Source: Neopestalotiopsis rosae (Eukaryota > Ascomycota > Sordariomycetes > Amphisphaeriales > Sporocadaceae). Taken from it: 64,000 nt of DNA. Each line of letters opens with the position of its first letter. The stretch's first letter is position 1. A program made the translations under genes and the position numbers. The stretch covers positions 6,262,001 to 6,326,000 of the forward strand of contig JALGAS010000004.1 of the NCBI GenBank assembly GCA_023078685.1. Reading direction: 5' to 3'. Under the pieces are notes generated by a model, which worked only from the letters and a program-made list of their open reading frames with translations, ran no database searches and had not been told where the DNA came from. Below are positions 22,453-32,638 of this stretch, piece after piece.

Positions 22453-24432
22453 GGTGTGAAAAATATGTTTACCGGCAGATTGGGTAGGCAGTTAGTCGGT
22501 GTAGTGGCCGAAATGTGAGCAAATGGTCAGTTTAGAAAGAAAGGCAAATGCTCTGGCTGAGGTCATGCCAATGCACGCTGTTTATATCATGAACCATATT
22601 ATCTTTTGCCCTTCCGCATCCTTGCCGGCCTTTTGATGGGGGTCCGAATTACGACGGCTTGGTGCCACTACTCCTCTTACTGTTGTAGCGTAGTCAAGCC
22701 CCAACCTCAGCCAATCAGACTCGAGTGCAATACCCAATAGAGTAATTGCCAACTGGATAATGGAGAACTTGGTGATGAACAGATCAAAGCTTGGAACAGA
22801 TGGGGTTTAGTGGTTGCTGCGATGCGGAAGCACGGGTCGAGCGGATTGCGTTTGCTTTCGTCGAAACGTGCTGGTGCGCAAACAAATCGCACTAACAGGT
22901 GAACAGACTGAGTTTCAGTTGAGGCTTGGGTAAAGATGACACAAATCGCGCTTACCTAGGTACGAATCCGAAGCAGTGCCGCTTTCTGCAGATGTTGTCT
23001 TTCGGGTCCAATGTGCAGTCTGTGAGGAGCTGTGCTAGCGTAACTATCTAGGCCTGAACAATATAAGACCTGCGGCCATTCGCCTCGACTCAACAAATAT
23101 ACCCAGGTATTATAACGAACAAGACGAGAACAGCAGCAAGTGTCTCGATCTATCCAGGCATCATTGCACCTGTACACAACTCTCCGAAAGTGAGACGCAC
23201 GACTGGGGTGATGATCAACGGCACTTAGTTCAATGCTGTCATGATATCCCCGCCCTGCCTTCAACGTGCATTGAATTTAGTACGAACCTTGTTCAAGCTT
23301 TGGCGATGGCAGCAGCAGCCCTATCTCCCAGCCTTTTGAATAGAAATACATTGCATGAATCGGTATCCAATTGAGAATCGAGAAGCTTATTGGCCTGACC
23401 GAATTCCAGTATGAGGGCGGGATAAAAATAGGTTCATGTATGTCCTCGACATACTGGCCAGCTCCCACCTACTACGTGCGGAACTAGTTAGATAGGCTTT
23501 GATGGGCTATAAGCACGTACGGAAGTTGCCTTAATGAGATATTCTTTTCCGAGCACGCTGTTAGCATGTGTCTAATCATGGTATTTAAATAGAACAGACG
23601 CGATTATTGGTTTCCGGGTCGCCATGGTGCGAGGTCGTGGCCACTGAGCATTAAAGTTTGCGAATCGTCAATACCTATCCAAGAAAGAGTTATGGCCATG
23701 CCCAAATGTTTCGGGATGAAGAAGGCGGAAGTGATGGTTCGTTAATGCAACCAACAATACATGTTCGTCGGGCACTTGGTAGTGCGACTGCTTTTCTGGA
23801 TGTCTCGACGATGCATTAATGCTGTGGCTGGTTAACGATGTACACTTATCGCGAAACTTGGGATAAGGTTGCCAGGCCAGACTTTGACTGCACGGCGCAG
23901 GCGTAAGAGATAACGAGTAAAAGACTCCCGACACAGTCAGGAAGAGGAGGAATGCAATGTTGCAATTTTGAAGACTGAAGGTGAGATTCGCGAAACTTAA
24001 AGGATGATCAGGTAGATGCTAATAGCGACTTTCTGATCTCGCTGCTCTTTTTGGCGCATGACGTGGTCTCCATTGGGGAAACAGGGTGTAAATCGTGAAA
24101 GGGAGTCATTCGATGGACACCTATGGAATCGTTTTGGCAAATTACAAAGGATTTCACTTCCAGTATACCTATATACTTGAGTATAAGCCTTCAAATTTCT
24201 GGCAGCCGTTAAATTTACAAACATTTCGGTATAGGACAACCCGGCATATGTTTTGTGACTCGGCGATATATTCTGAGGGGTAGTGGCGTGGATGCGGCTT
24301 TGGTGGCTCGGGCAGGTCAGCTGCATGCACCCGAGCGCACCCGTTTCAGGCAATTGCCAAGGGCACGACATGCGACAAACTCACGACAAGAAACGTTTCC
24401 CCCCTGGTCAATTGCCCAAATGCGATTTTCTT

Positions 24433-24474
24433 ATGCAACCATCTGTTCTATAGATGCAACCATCTGTTCTTTAG
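24433..24474. repeat. Two-copy 21-bp tandem repeat
   Basis: ATGCAACCATCTGTTCTATAG is followed directly by a copy differing at one base (CTTTAG), then the first six bases of a third copy (ATGCAATC). It is in gene-free DNA; likely a replication-slippage minisatellite. Confidence 0.75.
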
Positions 24475-25231
24475 ATGCAATCTTGCTAAAGAGGATCATG
24501 GAGATCATCTTATGCTTTCTTGCAATTCCTAGATCTTCCCCTCCTTGAAACAGCGTCCTTGAGCCGCGAGGAGGCTGACTGATGGATCGGTCTGATCATG
24601 ACCATCCAAGTTTCAACTTTCAATCCAATCATTCTTCAGACCGTTGGCCTTTCATGTCAAATATGCACTCTTATTTGATAGACATGGCGACAAGCCGAAC
24701 CGGACGAGTTCTGCCCGTTCTTGGAGCTGAATCTACCGATGGGCGAAGTGCTAGTGAGTTCCTTCGGTTGTGTTGTGACGGAGCAGAGTGACGCTTACAA
24801 CCATTTGTCCGCATTTGCATCTGCAACAATCCTCCTAGTGGAGGATCTCGTGATACTTTGCAAGTCAGAGGCCGAGGGGACTGCTCCAAATACAATCGCA
24901 CAATTGATCCTGTAGGCTCTTGTCAGACCGGAATAACGATGAATAATCTTTCTTTTCGTCTGAAGGAACAATTGCTGAAATGATTTACAAAGATCTCCCG
25001 TTCTAAAAGTCTTCCCGCACTATAGCTCGTTGCTTATACTAGAGATAGCTACAGTGTGATCCTTGCTGCATGAGGCACACCACAAAGTCCGGGGTCGAAG
25101 GATCTTCGCAGACAGGCGTCATCTCAAACATTGGCGTAACGGGTGCCACCAACTCAGCCTCACGGGCTCTTTGCTACAGGAAACAAGGGGCCGACAGCTT
25201 CAAGACCGAAGCTTGATGGCAATTAACAGAA

Positions 25232-25238
25232 TATAAAA
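25232..25238 (+). promoter_or_regulatory. TATA box of BAS2-like gene
   Basis: TATAAAA, 142 bp upstream of the inferred start codon. A canonical TATA box fits a strongly induced secreted-protein gene. Confidence 0.5.
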
Positions 25239-25379
25239 TCACTTCGAGGGCCTCACATCTTTACCTGAGCGCAGAGACAAACGCATCGGTATTAATCAAA
25301 CAGAATCATTCAGCTTCCTTTACACAGCTAAATTTTTAATCATTCATATTCAAAGTTCATTTCTCAGAAACTTTCCAAA

Positions 25380-26093
25380 ATGGTCAGAATTGCTTATTTT
25401 CCAGCATTGTACTGCAAGTATTCTCTACCAGCAAGTCATTCGATCCCGTCTAATATGTGATTTAGTTGCCGTCGCGGTCCTGGCCAGTCCAGTGACACCT
25501 GATCCCGCGGGAGTCAAGAACATTGGAAACGCTGCCGGACAGCAATTCATTGGCGGGGAGTGCCTAAGCTCTGCAGATTGCGCCTCTGCATGCTGCGCTT
25601 TTAACAATAATGGCGGAGGTGTCTGCTCGGGAGTAGGGGCCCAATTCCAGGTAGGTTTCGACACCGCATACAAGGAGGTTCACCTGCGAGCGCATTATTC
25701 AAGAAATATTCGGAGTTCATCCTTTAGACATAGCTCAGTAGAGCATCCTGAATTGCTCGCTCCAGATCATAAACTAACATTGGCACCCAATAGGCTGGAA
25801 AAACCGGTTGTGGATTTGGAGACGGTGGTGCGAGTCCTGCTGCCGCGTCGTCTGCGGCAGCCCCAGCAGCAACGGCTGCCGCGGTCTCTGGTGCGACAGC
25901 CATTGATACTTCGGCCCCGGGCGCTCAGAATGTTGGTCTGGGCAATGGACAGCAATTCATTACCGGACAGTGCCTCTCAGACGCCGATTGCGCGTCAGGT
26001 TGCTGCGCGAACCCCAAGGGCGTATGTTCTGCTGTAGCCGTGGCTTTCGACAGCGGCAAGCAAGGTTGCGGCTTCGTTGGCACGGCCGCTTAG
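25380..26093 (+). CDS. Secreted cysteine-rich protein, two tandem BAS2-like domains
   Basis: Three exons: 25380..25413, 25466..25650, 25794..26093; 172 aa. Resembles the biotrophy-associated secreted protein 2 (BAS2) family of plant-interacting fungi; the molecular function of that family is not known. Seen: signal peptide MVRIAYFPALYFAVAVLA, then two modules. Module 1 (about 27-81) has Cys44, 50, 54, 55, 65, 79; module 2 (about 116-167) has Cys133, 139, 143, 144, 151, 165, with the same C-x5-C-x3-CC-x6/9-C-x13-C spacing. Each starts with a G-Q-Q-F-I-x-G motif. An Ala/Ser/Pro linker joins them. Intron 1 must use a GC-AG pair (GCAAGT..TTTAG) to give a signal peptide in frame; every GT donor tested gives a wrong phase. 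Intron 2 splits module 1 at GAQFQ / AGKTGCGF. Confidence 0.82.
25414..25465 (+). other. Predicted GC-AG intron in BAS2-like gene
   Basis: 52 nt, donor GCAAGT, acceptor TTTAG, with a CTAAT branch-like site 11-15 nt before the acceptor. It is the only choice found that joins the ATG to the hydrophobic AVAVLA core in frame. Confidence 0.7.
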
Positions 26094-26403
26094 GCGAGTT
26101 ACACACCTAACACCCAGTGATGATTCATGGCGGAGCATCTATTGGGGATGGCAAAACATGGTATATTCATGAACTGGATTCGAGAAGCATTCACGGTATC
26201 GCAAGACGGGTTTCTTGCTGGAGGTTTGGGCGTTGGGTAGAATGGACTATGGCAGCATATCTTTAATATCATGTTTCTTATCAGTGGCACTATAATTCTT
26301 CATGCTGAACGTTGTCGTCATCCATCTGTTGACAGAAAATGCAAATCTGAGGAGGAGCCGAGATGCCATATCTGTGGCCTAAATAAGGGACAGCGAGCTG
26401 TGA
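26094..26403. other. Short convergent intergenic region
   Basis: 3' flanks of the BAS2-like gene and the mannosyltransferase gene. Nothing else is seen. Confidence 0.4.
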
Positions 26404-27861
26404 CTAAGCCTCAAAGACGAGGTTGTGATGTTCGGTCAACCGCTCGCATAGTTTGTCTCTCTTTTTCCATTCCTCAATGGTATCTGCCAGCTCGCAGCCC
26501 GTCTGAACCAGTAAGTCCCAAAGAGTGTCTTCGATGTCAAACCCGAATATGTTTTCCGCTTCTGCCTTTGGCCCAAGAAGTCTCAATCTTGATTTGCCGT
26601 CTTTGGCAATCAGATCTCCCTCATCGACTAGATGTCCAGCATTCATCTTTGGCGTATTCGAGTGTAAAAAGGCGGGACGAATCTTGTCCGACCCGCCCTG
26701 CCTGCTGGCGGCATCGTCAGCTGGCAAATGTTGTACAATGGCGGTTCCCTTCTTCTTGATTCCGTCATGTCGTCCAAGAGAAGCTGCAGGGGTCTTGACG
26801 CGATAGTACGGAGCGTCCATGGCCACAGCAGCTGCCATGAATGTCTCTTTGTCGCCCTGGCCGAGGGCACCTTGGCTTAACAAGGGATAGAAGAAATCCA
26901 CACCAAAGAGGTTATAATAAGTCGCCAGCAGCAACGGAGCAAGATGCGTCTTCTTGTTGATTACGAGCTGGCCTGATTCGCTTGATGTTGACGGCAAATT
27001 CTCTGGAAACTCGGCCAAGCCAGCGATATCCCAGAAGCGGGGAGACTCAGTGGCGACCCAAAAGTCAGGCCATGTCAGGAGTCCGCTGGACTGGTATGGC
27101 TCTGTCCCAAAAATGGCAGTCTCTGGGTCTACTAGCGGTATGCTGTCGCTGTCCAAAAGTAAAACTTCAGCAAAAGATGACAGTAGGAGTGCCGGAGCCT
27201 TGAGCTGGTAGTGCTTGATGGCAATGTCACCATCGCCATGATCTTGGTCGGGCTGAAAGTGCGATAATACGACGCATCTCGCGTTAAGCTTGGGCAAGTA
27301 TTTCTCACACACTTCTGGCTCGTAGTCGTGATCATTGGGCACAAAGACTTCAACAGGCAGGGTGCTGCCCGTCCGCCGCAGCATATGAATGCCAATGATG
27401 GCGGGCCCAAAGTATTCTCCGCCGCCCACCATGACTACACCCCGGCCACTGAAGATGGCATGATCTATACGGTCCAAGGATTCCAACTCCTTCATGAATC
27501 GTTGGTGGGCGAGGCGAATCAGTTCGAGCTCGACTTGCGCATTGGTAACGAGGTCTTTGTGAGGTGCGCGCGGCGCGGAAGCATCTTTCGGCGCATTCGT
27601 TCCGGCGTTGCCCGTAATTGATATGGGCGTGCCCTCGGGTCTAGTATCATACATCAACTGACTCCAGCGTCCCCAGAATAGGGAGATGGGTTTAATCGAA
27701 GGCGCATCGACTTTTGCGCCACCGCTAAACGTTTCTTCACCATGGACCGAAGACGATGTCTTGGCACCAAGGCCAGGGAGCAGGTGATCGGAGCGGCGCA
27801 GGTATACCAGCAGGACGGCCGCCGGAATCAAAAAGGCCAGCCATCGCAAAGCCAACCGCAT
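26404..27861 (-). CDS. MNN-type alpha-mannosyltransferase (type II Golgi protein)
   Basis: Single exon, 485 aa. Fungal family (mannosyltransferase putative; Mnn2/Mnn5 and Mnn1 relatives) that adds mannose to cell-wall and secreted glycoproteins in the Golgi. Seen: a short cytoplasmic tail, one N-terminal membrane anchor (WLAFLIPAAVLLVYL, residues about 7-21), a stem of about 100 residues, then the catalytic domain starting at GRGVVMVGGGEYFGPAIIGIHMLR, LPVEVFVPN, the DxD nucleotide-sugar site in LLLDSDSIPLVDP, WPDFW, ESGQLVINKKTH, and QGDKETFMAA. The order is typical of the Mnn2 branch. Linkage specificity is inferred. Confidence 0.92.
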   Translation of the reverse strand: MRLALRWLAFLIPAAVLLVYLRRSDHLLPGLGAKTSSSVHGEETFSGGAKVDAPSIKPISLFWGRWSQLMYDTRPEGTPISITGNAGTNAPKDASAPRAPHKDLVTNAQVELELIRLAHQRFMKELESLDRIDHAIFSGRGVVMVGGGEYFGPAIIGIHMLRRTGSTLPVEVFVPNDHDYEPEVCEKYLPKLNARCVVLSHFQPDQDHGDGDIAIKHYQLKAPALLLSSFAEVLLLDSDSIPLVDPETAIFGTEPYQSSGLLTWPDFWVATESPRFWDIAGLAEFPENLPSTSSESGQLVINKKTHLAPLLLATYYNLFGVDFFYPLLSQGALGQGDKETFMAAAVAMDAPYYRVKTPAASLGRHDGIKKKGTAIVQHLPADDAASRQGGSDKIRPAFLHSNTPKMNAGHLVDEGDLIAKDGKSRLRLLGPKAEAENIFGFDIEDTLWDLLVQTGCELADTIEEWKKRDKLCERLTEHHNLVFEA

Positions 27862-28449
27862 GATGAGTCGTTCAAGTCATGCCTGGAATACCGAAATGTC
27901 TGGCTTTTTAGTCGTGTTCCAAGGTGGCAGGCACCCGGCATTTGTAAGGAGGTGACAACATTGAGGATCCGTCGCGGATGACGGGAGCTTCCACGCGTCT
28001 ATTGCCACTTTGGGCTAGCGCAGCGGTAATATCTGCAGGGACGAGGTGAGAGGCACTGGGAAAGGCAAGGAGGTACGTACTATGAATTATCCTCTCTGTA
28101 AATCCTTCAATGTCAAAATGACAGTCATTGAAGCATGCAAGCAAGATAATTATCGGACTAGGTCGATATCAAAATGCCATATCAGTCAAGGGGAAAGCAA
28201 TACTTTCTGTAGATACCTCGGAGTCTTAACTCCCTTCGGGGCTTGCTGATTGCCGATGTTGAACTACCACGTAGCATTTCGTCCGAGTTGGTCCGAAGCT
28301 CACCAAGGAGTGACAATGCACATACTATATACATCTACATAACCCTCCCGTCAGCATGGACACTTCGTCAAGACGGCGCCTTGCCTATTGACACGACTTT
28401 TCGCTACATGATCATCTAGGCGCGGCGCCATCTTCTCTCTCGTTCAGAC
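27862..28449. promoter_or_regulatory. Divergent promoter, mannosyltransferase / Zn2Cys6 factor
   Basis: A 588-bp gap between two divergent start codons. ACTATATACATC lies at about 28325-28336, upstream of the regulator gene. No gene is seen inside. Confidence 0.4.
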
Positions 28450-30489
28450 ATGCCTGTGGAAAAGGCACCCTCCAGTCTCCCAAACAAGCGCATGCGCCTA
28501 GGTACCAAAAGTTGCGCCGAATGCAGGCGCCGAAAGATTCGTTGTATATTTGATGAGCAAACCAGATCGTGCGCGGCTTGCCGGCTGCACGATACATCAT
28601 GTGAGCCTCAAGTGGCCATGGTGCTTACGCCCAAAGTGACAGCCTACGATGAGATGAGAGCACGTGTGGACTGTTTGGAACTATTGTTGACCAAAGTGTG
28701 CGAAGCCGCAGATCTAAAGAGTGACGATGTATCAAAGTCTAGGGATCTTGAGGCATCGTTATCTACTCTAATAGATCGGCTGTCCGTTGAGCGCAATCGA
28801 CAGTCTGAAACCCGGCCTCTTCAAAATGAGTTAAGGCCGTCTGAACGGCTGGACCTCAAAAGTTTACCAAGTGTCGACCCTGAGCGAGCTACCGAGGCGC
28901 CGTTGATGGAATTCATCAGAGCTTCAGCCATGATTGATGGACAACAAACTGTAGGCAGGTTTGCCAGCAGCAACACCAGCGCAGACAGCCTTTTCATGGC
29001 CGACGTGTCTAGAGAGAAGATCCGTCATATTCTGCCCAACCACTCCGAAGTCGTTCAGATCCTAGAGGCGACGTATCCTTACTGGCCACTGTGGCCACTC
29101 CACCCCAGTCAGCTCAGCCCAACAAGCAACCTCTCGCTGTCAGTAGTGACCATTGCTCGCTCATTTATCGAAGAGTCCATTGAGCGGGGCCAACCAGATG
29201 TGATGGCTCGAGCGCTCACATGGTTTGCTCTGTGTATCCAACAGGTCCCAAGAAGCATCATCTGTGGTATCTCATCGCTGGCCGGGTCAACATCTGCAAT
29301 CGTCATGCAGTATCTGGCCGCAAGTGATGCTCTTTTGGGCCCAGATGTACAAGAGAATTTCACGCAGGCAAGCCTGACATGCCTGGTACTACAAACCAAA
29401 ATCTACGTCAACATGGGTCGTTTGCGACAGGCTTGGTTGACTATTCGACGAGCCGTCAACCAGGGCATCATTCTTGGATTGCACGACCGGCTCAAGCACT
29501 TGGATCAGGAGGATGACAGAATTTGGCACACTATTTGGGCTCACGATGCTCAATTATCCTTGCTGCTCGGTGTTCCCTCTGCATTGCCGCGGTCTTGCTC
29601 CATTTCCCCAAGTTTCCCTCAGGAGACACCAGTCGAAGCCACGATCATGCACCACATTAGTGTTTTGTGTGAAAGAATCAATGACAGAAACCAGAACCAC
29701 CGGCAGTGTTCATACGCAGATACCATGACGCTTGACGACGATCTAGATAAGATGCGAGCATTGATTCCTGGAGACTGGTGGGAAACAAGCTTGTCAGAAA
29801 ACCTACCGCTTGCAACTTTCCATGCACGACAGGCTTCGAAACTTTACTTTCACCATTTGAAACAACTCATACACATCCCGTATATGCTCAAAGCAGCCAC
29901 TGAGGCTAAGTATCAATACAGCAGAACATCAGTTCTTGAGGCACTCAAGGGTATGATGGAGTGTTATGCAGATAGACGATTGCACCCCGATGGTCAGTAT
30001 GCGATGTGTTTTCTAGTCGACTTCCTCGCATTCAGTGCAGGATTGATATTGGCCGCGGATCTTTTATCTCAGCAATCTAATTGGGACCACGAGACCGAGT
30101 TGAAACAATGGCATCCAATCAGAGGCTTGATCAAGGAACTTAGAATCGCCGCAACATCGTTGGATCATACGGTTGCACAGCAAGCGGCGCAGCTTCTTGA
30201 ATACTTGGATTCGGCTCGACATGGTACATATGATGGTCCCGATGTCTACGATGCAACCATTCCTTATTACGGAAAGGTTCGCATAAGACGGCCACAAATT
30301 CTGAAGTCGCTGACAGAAATTGACCCTCAACCCAAATCATGCTCTACAGCTGGGACTGTGGCGTTCGATTCCAACATTTACAACTTTTATCCCTCTACGG
30401 GTTTCAATGGTGCCGAGCTAGATAGGGATTGGGCCTCACTCCTGGACGACAACATCACTTATGACTGGACCAGTGTTTTCGAGTTCTGA
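28450..30489 (+). CDS. Zn2Cys6 transcription factor
   Basis: Single exon, 679 aa. Nuclear DNA-binding regulator of unknown target. Seen: the binuclear zinc cluster Cys22-x2-Cys25-x6-Cys32-x8-Cys41-x2-Cys44-x6-Cys51 (CAECRRRKIRC ... CAACRLHDTSC) with basic residues between the first cysteines, and a short leucine-rich dimerisation-like helix (about 65-90). The middle homology region is of the fungal_trans type (about 190-500), with YPYWPLWPLHPSQL, QGIILGLHDR and WHTIWAHDAQLSLLLGVPSALP. The C-terminus is acidic and aromatic (LDRDWASLLDDNITYDWTSVFEF), typical of an activation domain. It is convergent with a Gal80-like gene, 354 bp apart. Confidence 0.93.
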   Translation: MPVEKAPSSLPNKRMRLGTKSCAECRRRKIRCIFDEQTRSCAACRLHDTSCEPQVAMVLTPKVTAYDEMRARVDCLELLLTKVCEAADLKSDDVSKSRDLEASLSTLIDRLSVERNRQSETRPLQNELRPSERLDLKSLPSVDPERATEAPLMEFIRASAMIDGQQTVGRFASSNTSADSLFMADVSREKIRHILPNHSEVVQILEATYPYWPLWPLHPSQLSPTSNLSLSVVTIARSFIEESIERGQPDVMARALTWFALCIQQVPRSIICGISSLAGSTSAIVMQYLAASDALLGPDVQENFTQASLTCLVLQTKIYVNMGRLRQAWLTIRRAVNQGIILGLHDRLKHLDQEDDRIWHTIWAHDAQLSLLLGVPSALPRSCSISPSFPQETPVEATIMHHISVLCERINDRNQNHRQCSYADTMTLDDDLDKMRALIPGDWWETSLSENLPLATFHARQASKLYFHHLKQLIHIPYMLKAATEAKYQYSRTSVLEALKGMMECYADRRLHPDGQYAMCFLVDFLAFSAGLILAADLLSQQSNWDHETELKQWHPIRGLIKELRIAATSLDHTVAQQAAQLLEYLDSARHGTYDGPDVYDATIPYYGKVRIRRPQILKSLTEIDPQPKSCSTAGTVAFDSNIYNFYPSTGFNGAELDRDWASLLDDNITYDWTSVFEF

Positions 30490-30843
30490 ATTGACATGCC
30501 ATTCAATCTGCTCTTGAACGCTTTCAATGAGTTTATGGTTCACGTGCTGCGTACGGATTACAGACGTATAGCCGCTGGGGTTGATTCATTTTTCAAATAT
30601 AGTTATAAAAGTGCGAAAGGGCGGCACAAAGCTTGTCAAAGAGAATTCATCCCTACTAGAACGAGCCTCATTGCTATTCATCTTCTTTGTAGATGATGAT
30701 CAACATGGCACTATACAGATGGCAGGAACTACGTGGCAGCCGTGTGCCAAATTCCTCTCATTGAATGGAAGACTCTTGAATATTGGCCTTTATATGCTGT
30801 AGACAGTGGTGATTAAATGAGCGTTGCGGATACCATGCTGTGC
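30490..30843. other. Convergent intergenic region
   Basis: 354 bp holding the 3' flanks of the Zn2Cys6 factor and the Gal80-like gene. Nothing else is seen. Confidence 0.4.
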
Positions 30844-32016
30844 TCAATGCTGCTTATCATACTGCGCGAACAGCTCTTCAAACTCCCGGAGCCTTTCAAC
30901 ACCATCATGGAGCCTTGGCCACTCTCTGCTATCTGGTAGCTGACCCGTTGGCCTTCCATTTCCCCACCACCAGGCATATCTCTCATATAACTCCGCAACG
31001 TTTCGAGCTCTGATGGGAAGCTCCTTTTGCCATTCCTCCCAGTCCCATACCACTTCTTCGACCTCATTCGCTGCATGATCATGGACTTGAATGGTAATCG
31101 GAGCATGGTAGGAATCCGAATGAATATATGGTCCGGAAGGGCTAATCAAGAGGATCTCGCCTTTTTGGCCATTGATGGTCCACGTGAAGGCAGGTGTATC
31201 TTTAAAAGGCTTGCCGCTTCTGAATGTGGCAGCCAGAGGAGCACCAGACGATATAGTGCGTGCACTCTTGACGATTCCATGCACGGCAAGAAAGTCTGGC
31301 ACGTCAGATGAGACCGTGCCGACTTCTCCGTTGCCGTCTCCCAGAATCTTTAAGATGGGCCGCTGGATGGTCATGCGGCTTTGAAAAGACTCGAAATCGC
31401 CCAGAACCTCGTGAACAAAGTCTATCATGTGCGCATACGCAATGGTGATGGGATTTCCTCCCACTGCTCTGTGCGCAAAATAGGAGATGCCAGTCGGCAA
31501 GGCATCATTGGCCAGTAAATTCCCGAAGGCCCTGATGTCACTGCTGAGAACCGGTCCAATACGTCCAGAGTCCAACAAATTTTTCAACTTGATGACTACT
31601 GGGGTAACCCTTCCTTGTAGTCCCATGATACTGTTGGGTACAGGTCCCCCTCTGGTTAACTGGTAGGCCCGTTGCAAGTTCTCAGTGAGGGGCCATTCCA
31701 CATAGACTGCCTTTCCCGCTGCAATGGAGGGTTCAATACTGGAATAGTGCACGTCTACTCGCGTGTTACAGACGACCAGGTCAATCTCGGGATCCCGAGA
31801 AAGTAGTGTTGGGTCTCCATAGGTCCTCACGCTGCTTGGCAGCCCAAAGTGTTGTCGGGCTGCCTCGGCTGCAGACTTGCTGGAGTTGAGTAGAGCAACA
31901 ATTTCATAGTGACCTCTGCCTTTGGCAGAGGACAGATAGGGGAGATGTCCTTCAGCAGCCCAAGAAGTCTTTGCTGTCGAGGATAGACCTACAAGAGCTA
32001 GGCGAATTGCTGGCAT
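30844..32016 (-). CDS. Gal80-like protein of the GFO/IDH/MocA fold
   Basis: Single exon, 390 aa. Either a transcriptional co-regulator like yeast Gal80 or an NAD(P)-dependent sugar oxidoreductase. Seen: N-terminal Rossmann segment (IRLALVGLSSTAKTSWAAEGHLPYL), YEIVALLNSS, DLVVCNTRVDVHYSSIEPSIAAGKAVYVEWPLTENL, GLQGRVTPVVIKLKNLLDSGRIGPVLSSDIRAFG, and a C-terminal Gal80-like half ending in PDSREWPRLHDGVERLREFEELF. Catalytic members carry Glu-Lys-Pro after the Rossmann half; here it is Glu-Trp-Pro (VEWPL), as in Gal80-type proteins that lack enzyme activity. Convergent with the Zn2Cys6 gene. The family is firm; the regulatory role is inferred. Confidence 0.85.
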   Translation of the reverse strand: MPAIRLALVGLSSTAKTSWAAEGHLPYLSSAKGRGHYEIVALLNSSKSAAEAARQHFGLPSSVRTYGDPTLLSRDPEIDLVVCNTRVDVHYSSIEPSIAAGKAVYVEWPLTENLQRAYQLTRGGPVPNSIMGLQGRVTPVVIKLKNLLDSGRIGPVLSSDIRAFGNLLANDALPTGISYFAHRAVGGNPITIAYAHMIDFVHEVLGDFESFQSRMTIQRPILKILGDGNGEVGTVSSDVPDFLAVHGIVKSARTISSGAPLAATFRSGKPFKDTPAFTWTINGQKGEILLISPSGPYIHSDSYHAPITIQVHDHAANEVEEVVWDWEEWQKELPIRARNVAELYERYAWWWGNGRPTGQLPDSREWPRLHDGVERLREFEELFAQYDKQH

Positions 32017-32638
32017 GATGTTGACGGGACTTGCAAGTGCTTTGTAGTGAAAAATGTATGTAGTCTAGCTGATCAGGAGGGGAGAGTGGAATAAGAATTA
32101 TTGAAAATTGTCTTGTATAGCTTTACAATGATGATTAGGGCTATTTATACAAGTAGGAACTTGGGTTCAGCCATGACATGTCTCTATAAATTATTATTCA
32201 GCCGTTGTGTTTGCAAAGCAAGCCGGCCTCAAGGGTAGAACACTGTGCAAATGCTAGTATTTAGAGCCAGAAGATACAGTGCTGAATAGCTTTCTCACAC
32301 CTCTAACTTACCTAGTTAGGCAAATGGTGTTTATAAGCCGTCAGTTGGCATAGGAAGAAACGAGGACTTCGGGAGAATGGAGTCACCTTGAATTAACCTG
32401 ACCCATCAGAAATTGCTTAAGGCTCCTGATTGCTTCTCCAAGATACAAAAAGAGTGCAGTGCAACCCCCGTGTCTCAAGGCTGGCCAAACCGCCGAATCA
32501 GCCGGTCGCGACGAAACGAACATGCAAATTATTCGTTGGGTGATTTTTTTTTTCTTCTAACAAAAAATCAATCATCCCTTTTTGATAGAAAAGTGTCGAA
32601 TTATTCCGCCAGTGGTCTATGATTTGCTTAGCAATCTC
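32017..32638. other. Intergenic region
   Basis: 622 bp upstream of the Gal80-like gene and downstream of the next minus-strand gene. A run of T (TTTTTTTTTTCTTCT near 32545) is present. No gene is seen. Confidence 0.4.

Larger units (their letters stand above)
22453..25379. other. Gene-free intergenic region (2.9 kb)
   Basis: No supported gene. It contains one exact TACCTAGGTA palindrome (22953-22962), a tandem 21-bp repeat (24433-24474), and the BAS2-like promoter with TATAAAA at 25232. Short frames on both strands have no family signature. Confidence 0.45.
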
